A stretch of 5,576 nucleotides of DNA from DATLRC01 sp035534895 (lineage in GTDB: Bacteria > Patescibacteriota > Saccharimonadia > Saccharimonadales > UBA4665): assembly GCA_035534895.1 (NCBI GenBank), contig DATLRC010000016.1, forward strand, positions 1-5,576, in the 5' to 3' direction. Position 1 is the stretch's first letter. The number at the start of each line of letters is the position of its first letter. Both the position numbers and the translations under genes were made by a program. Positions 5,307 through 5,576 of the stretch are shown here, in pieces. A model generated the notes under the pieces. The model did no database searches. It had not been told where the DNA came from and worked only from the letters and a program-made list of their open reading frames with translations.

Positions 5307-5402
5307 ATGACCATCGAACAAATGCTTGATAGTCTACATACTTTGGCTGCCAAAAATGCAGCCAACCAACTGAAACTTCAACGAAAACAAATAAAATACT
5401 AA
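5307..5402 (+). CDS. Possible 31-residue small protein
   Basis: ATG to TAA encodes 31 residues, starting MTIEQMLDSLHTLAAKNAAN and ending in a basic tail, LKLQRKQIKY. The composition fits one amphipathic helix with a positively charged C-terminus. A purine-rich stretch, AGAAAGAAG, ends 6 nt before the ATG and could be a weak ribosome site. A candidate promoter lies upstream and a strong terminator 38 bp downstream, so the unit is short and self-contained. Against it: there is no homologue I recognise, the ORF is short enough to occur by chance, and an internal 8-bp hairpin suggests the transcript could instead be a non-coding RNA. No transmembrane segment is present. Confidence 0.35.
   Translation: MTIEQMLDSLHTLAAKNAANQLKLQRKQIKY
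5343..5365 (+). repeat. Hairpin inside the small ORF
   Basis: TTGGCTGC (5343-5350) and GCAGCCAA (5358-5365) pair perfectly over 8 bp around the 7-nt loop CAAAAAT. No T-run follows, so it is not a terminator. Together with the terminator hairpin at 5440-5466 it would give a transcript from about 5279 two stable stem-loops. Confidence 0.45.
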
Positions 5403-5439
5403 GCCTATTTTTTACAAACTGTTTTCAGTAAGTCCATCT

Positions 5440-5466
5440 AAAACCCCGAGTTACCCCGGGGTTTTT
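5440..5466. terminator. Strong rho-independent terminator, probably bidirectional
   Basis: AAAACCCCG (5440-5448) pairs with CGGGGTTTT (5457-5465) around an 8-nt loop, followed by a T-run (5462-5466) on the plus strand. The A-run at 5440-5443 gives a shorter T-run for minus-strand transcripts. It lies between the plus-strand small transcript and the minus-strand gene ending at 5504, so it can serve both. Confidence 0.88.
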
Positions 5467-5503
5467 ATGTGACTCTTAAATGAGCCCCTAATCCTAAACC
5501 AAC

Positions 5504-5576
5504 CTAGTCTAGATTACTCTTACTATAAGTACCACCACCCTCTAAGGTTGCTGTTAAGGTGTAGGTAGCACAGTCT
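5504..5576 (-). CDS. 3' end of a gene entering from the right edge; possibly pilin-like
   Basis: The minus strand is open from the window edge to a TAG at 5506-5504, giving 23 residues: DCATYTLTATLEGG, then GTYSKSNLD at the C-terminus. The alternating Thr/Tyr/Leu pattern reads as a beta-strand and turn, and a Cys near the end with a YTLTATLE strand recalls the C-terminal region of type IV pilin-like proteins. That is an inference from style only; no N-terminal prepilin motif can be checked here. The bidirectional terminator 38 bp beyond the stop supports a real gene end. Of the other two minus frames, the one I read closes at a TAG after 17 codons and does not look protein-like. Confidence 0.5.
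   Translation of the reverse strand, partial: DCATYTLTATLEGGGTYSKSNLD

Noticed and set aside
565..5506. No TGA among six stop codons, considered as a sign of a UGA-recoding lineage (code 25).
   Set aside because: Six stops are too few, no reading frame needs an in-frame TGA to stay open, and the only tRNA-Gly here has anticodon TCC, not TCA.
1..5576. CRISPR arrays, insertion sequences, direct repeats and rRNA.
   Set aside because: No regularly spaced repeats, transposase-like frames with terminal repeats, or rRNA motifs were seen by eye on either strand.

Overview
The window looks like chromosome from a small-genome bacterium. I infer a member of the Candidate Phyla Radiation (Patescibacteria), most likely Saccharibacteria-like. 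The reasons are short intergenic gaps, peptidoglycan genes scattered among unrelated housekeeping genes, an XRE-type HTH fused to MurA, and start codons placed directly behind -10 boxes. No marker gene here proves the lineage, so this is an inference. The standard genetic code fits; all six stop codons seen are TAA or TAG.

Layout. At the left edge (1-128, minus strand) a gene begins and runs off the window. It has a perfect Shine-Dalgarno sequence, and its 5' leader can fold back on its own first codons through a 14-bp perfect stem. Positions 277-431 hold two tandem minus-strand tRNA genes, Gly(TCC) then Arg(TCT), both with encoded CCA and with promoters between them and murA. Positions 565-2085 (minus) encode MurA with an N-terminal XRE helix-turn-helix. 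A 142-bp divergent promoter region separates it from glyA (2228-3508, plus; serine hydroxymethyltransferase). glyA converges on murB (3553-4581, minus; type I UDP-MurNAc dehydrogenase) across 44 bp. murB is divergent from a plus-strand gene (4654-5217) for a two-part protein: an N-terminal XRE domain and a C-terminal part resembling DUF3467. Positions 5218-5439 hold a 10-bp-arm dyad, a possible promoter, a 31-codon small ORF and a hairpin. A strong rho-independent terminator follows (5440-5466), and then the 3' end of a minus-strand gene that enters from the right edge.

How the genes fit together. MurA and MurB catalyse the two consecutive steps from UDP-GlcNAc to UDP-MurNAc, the first committed part of peptidoglycan synthesis, but they lie in separate transcription units. 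Each is tied to an XRE domain: one fused to MurA, the other encoded head-to-head with murB. GlyA supplies glycine and one-carbon units.

The most consistent unusual signal is at the promoters. All four complete protein genes have a -10-like hexamer 6-9 nt before the chosen start codon and no Shine-Dalgarno sequence, which predicts leaderless or nearly leaderless mRNAs. The left-edge gene, with its structured leader, is the contrast: it has a textbook Shine-Dalgarno sequence.
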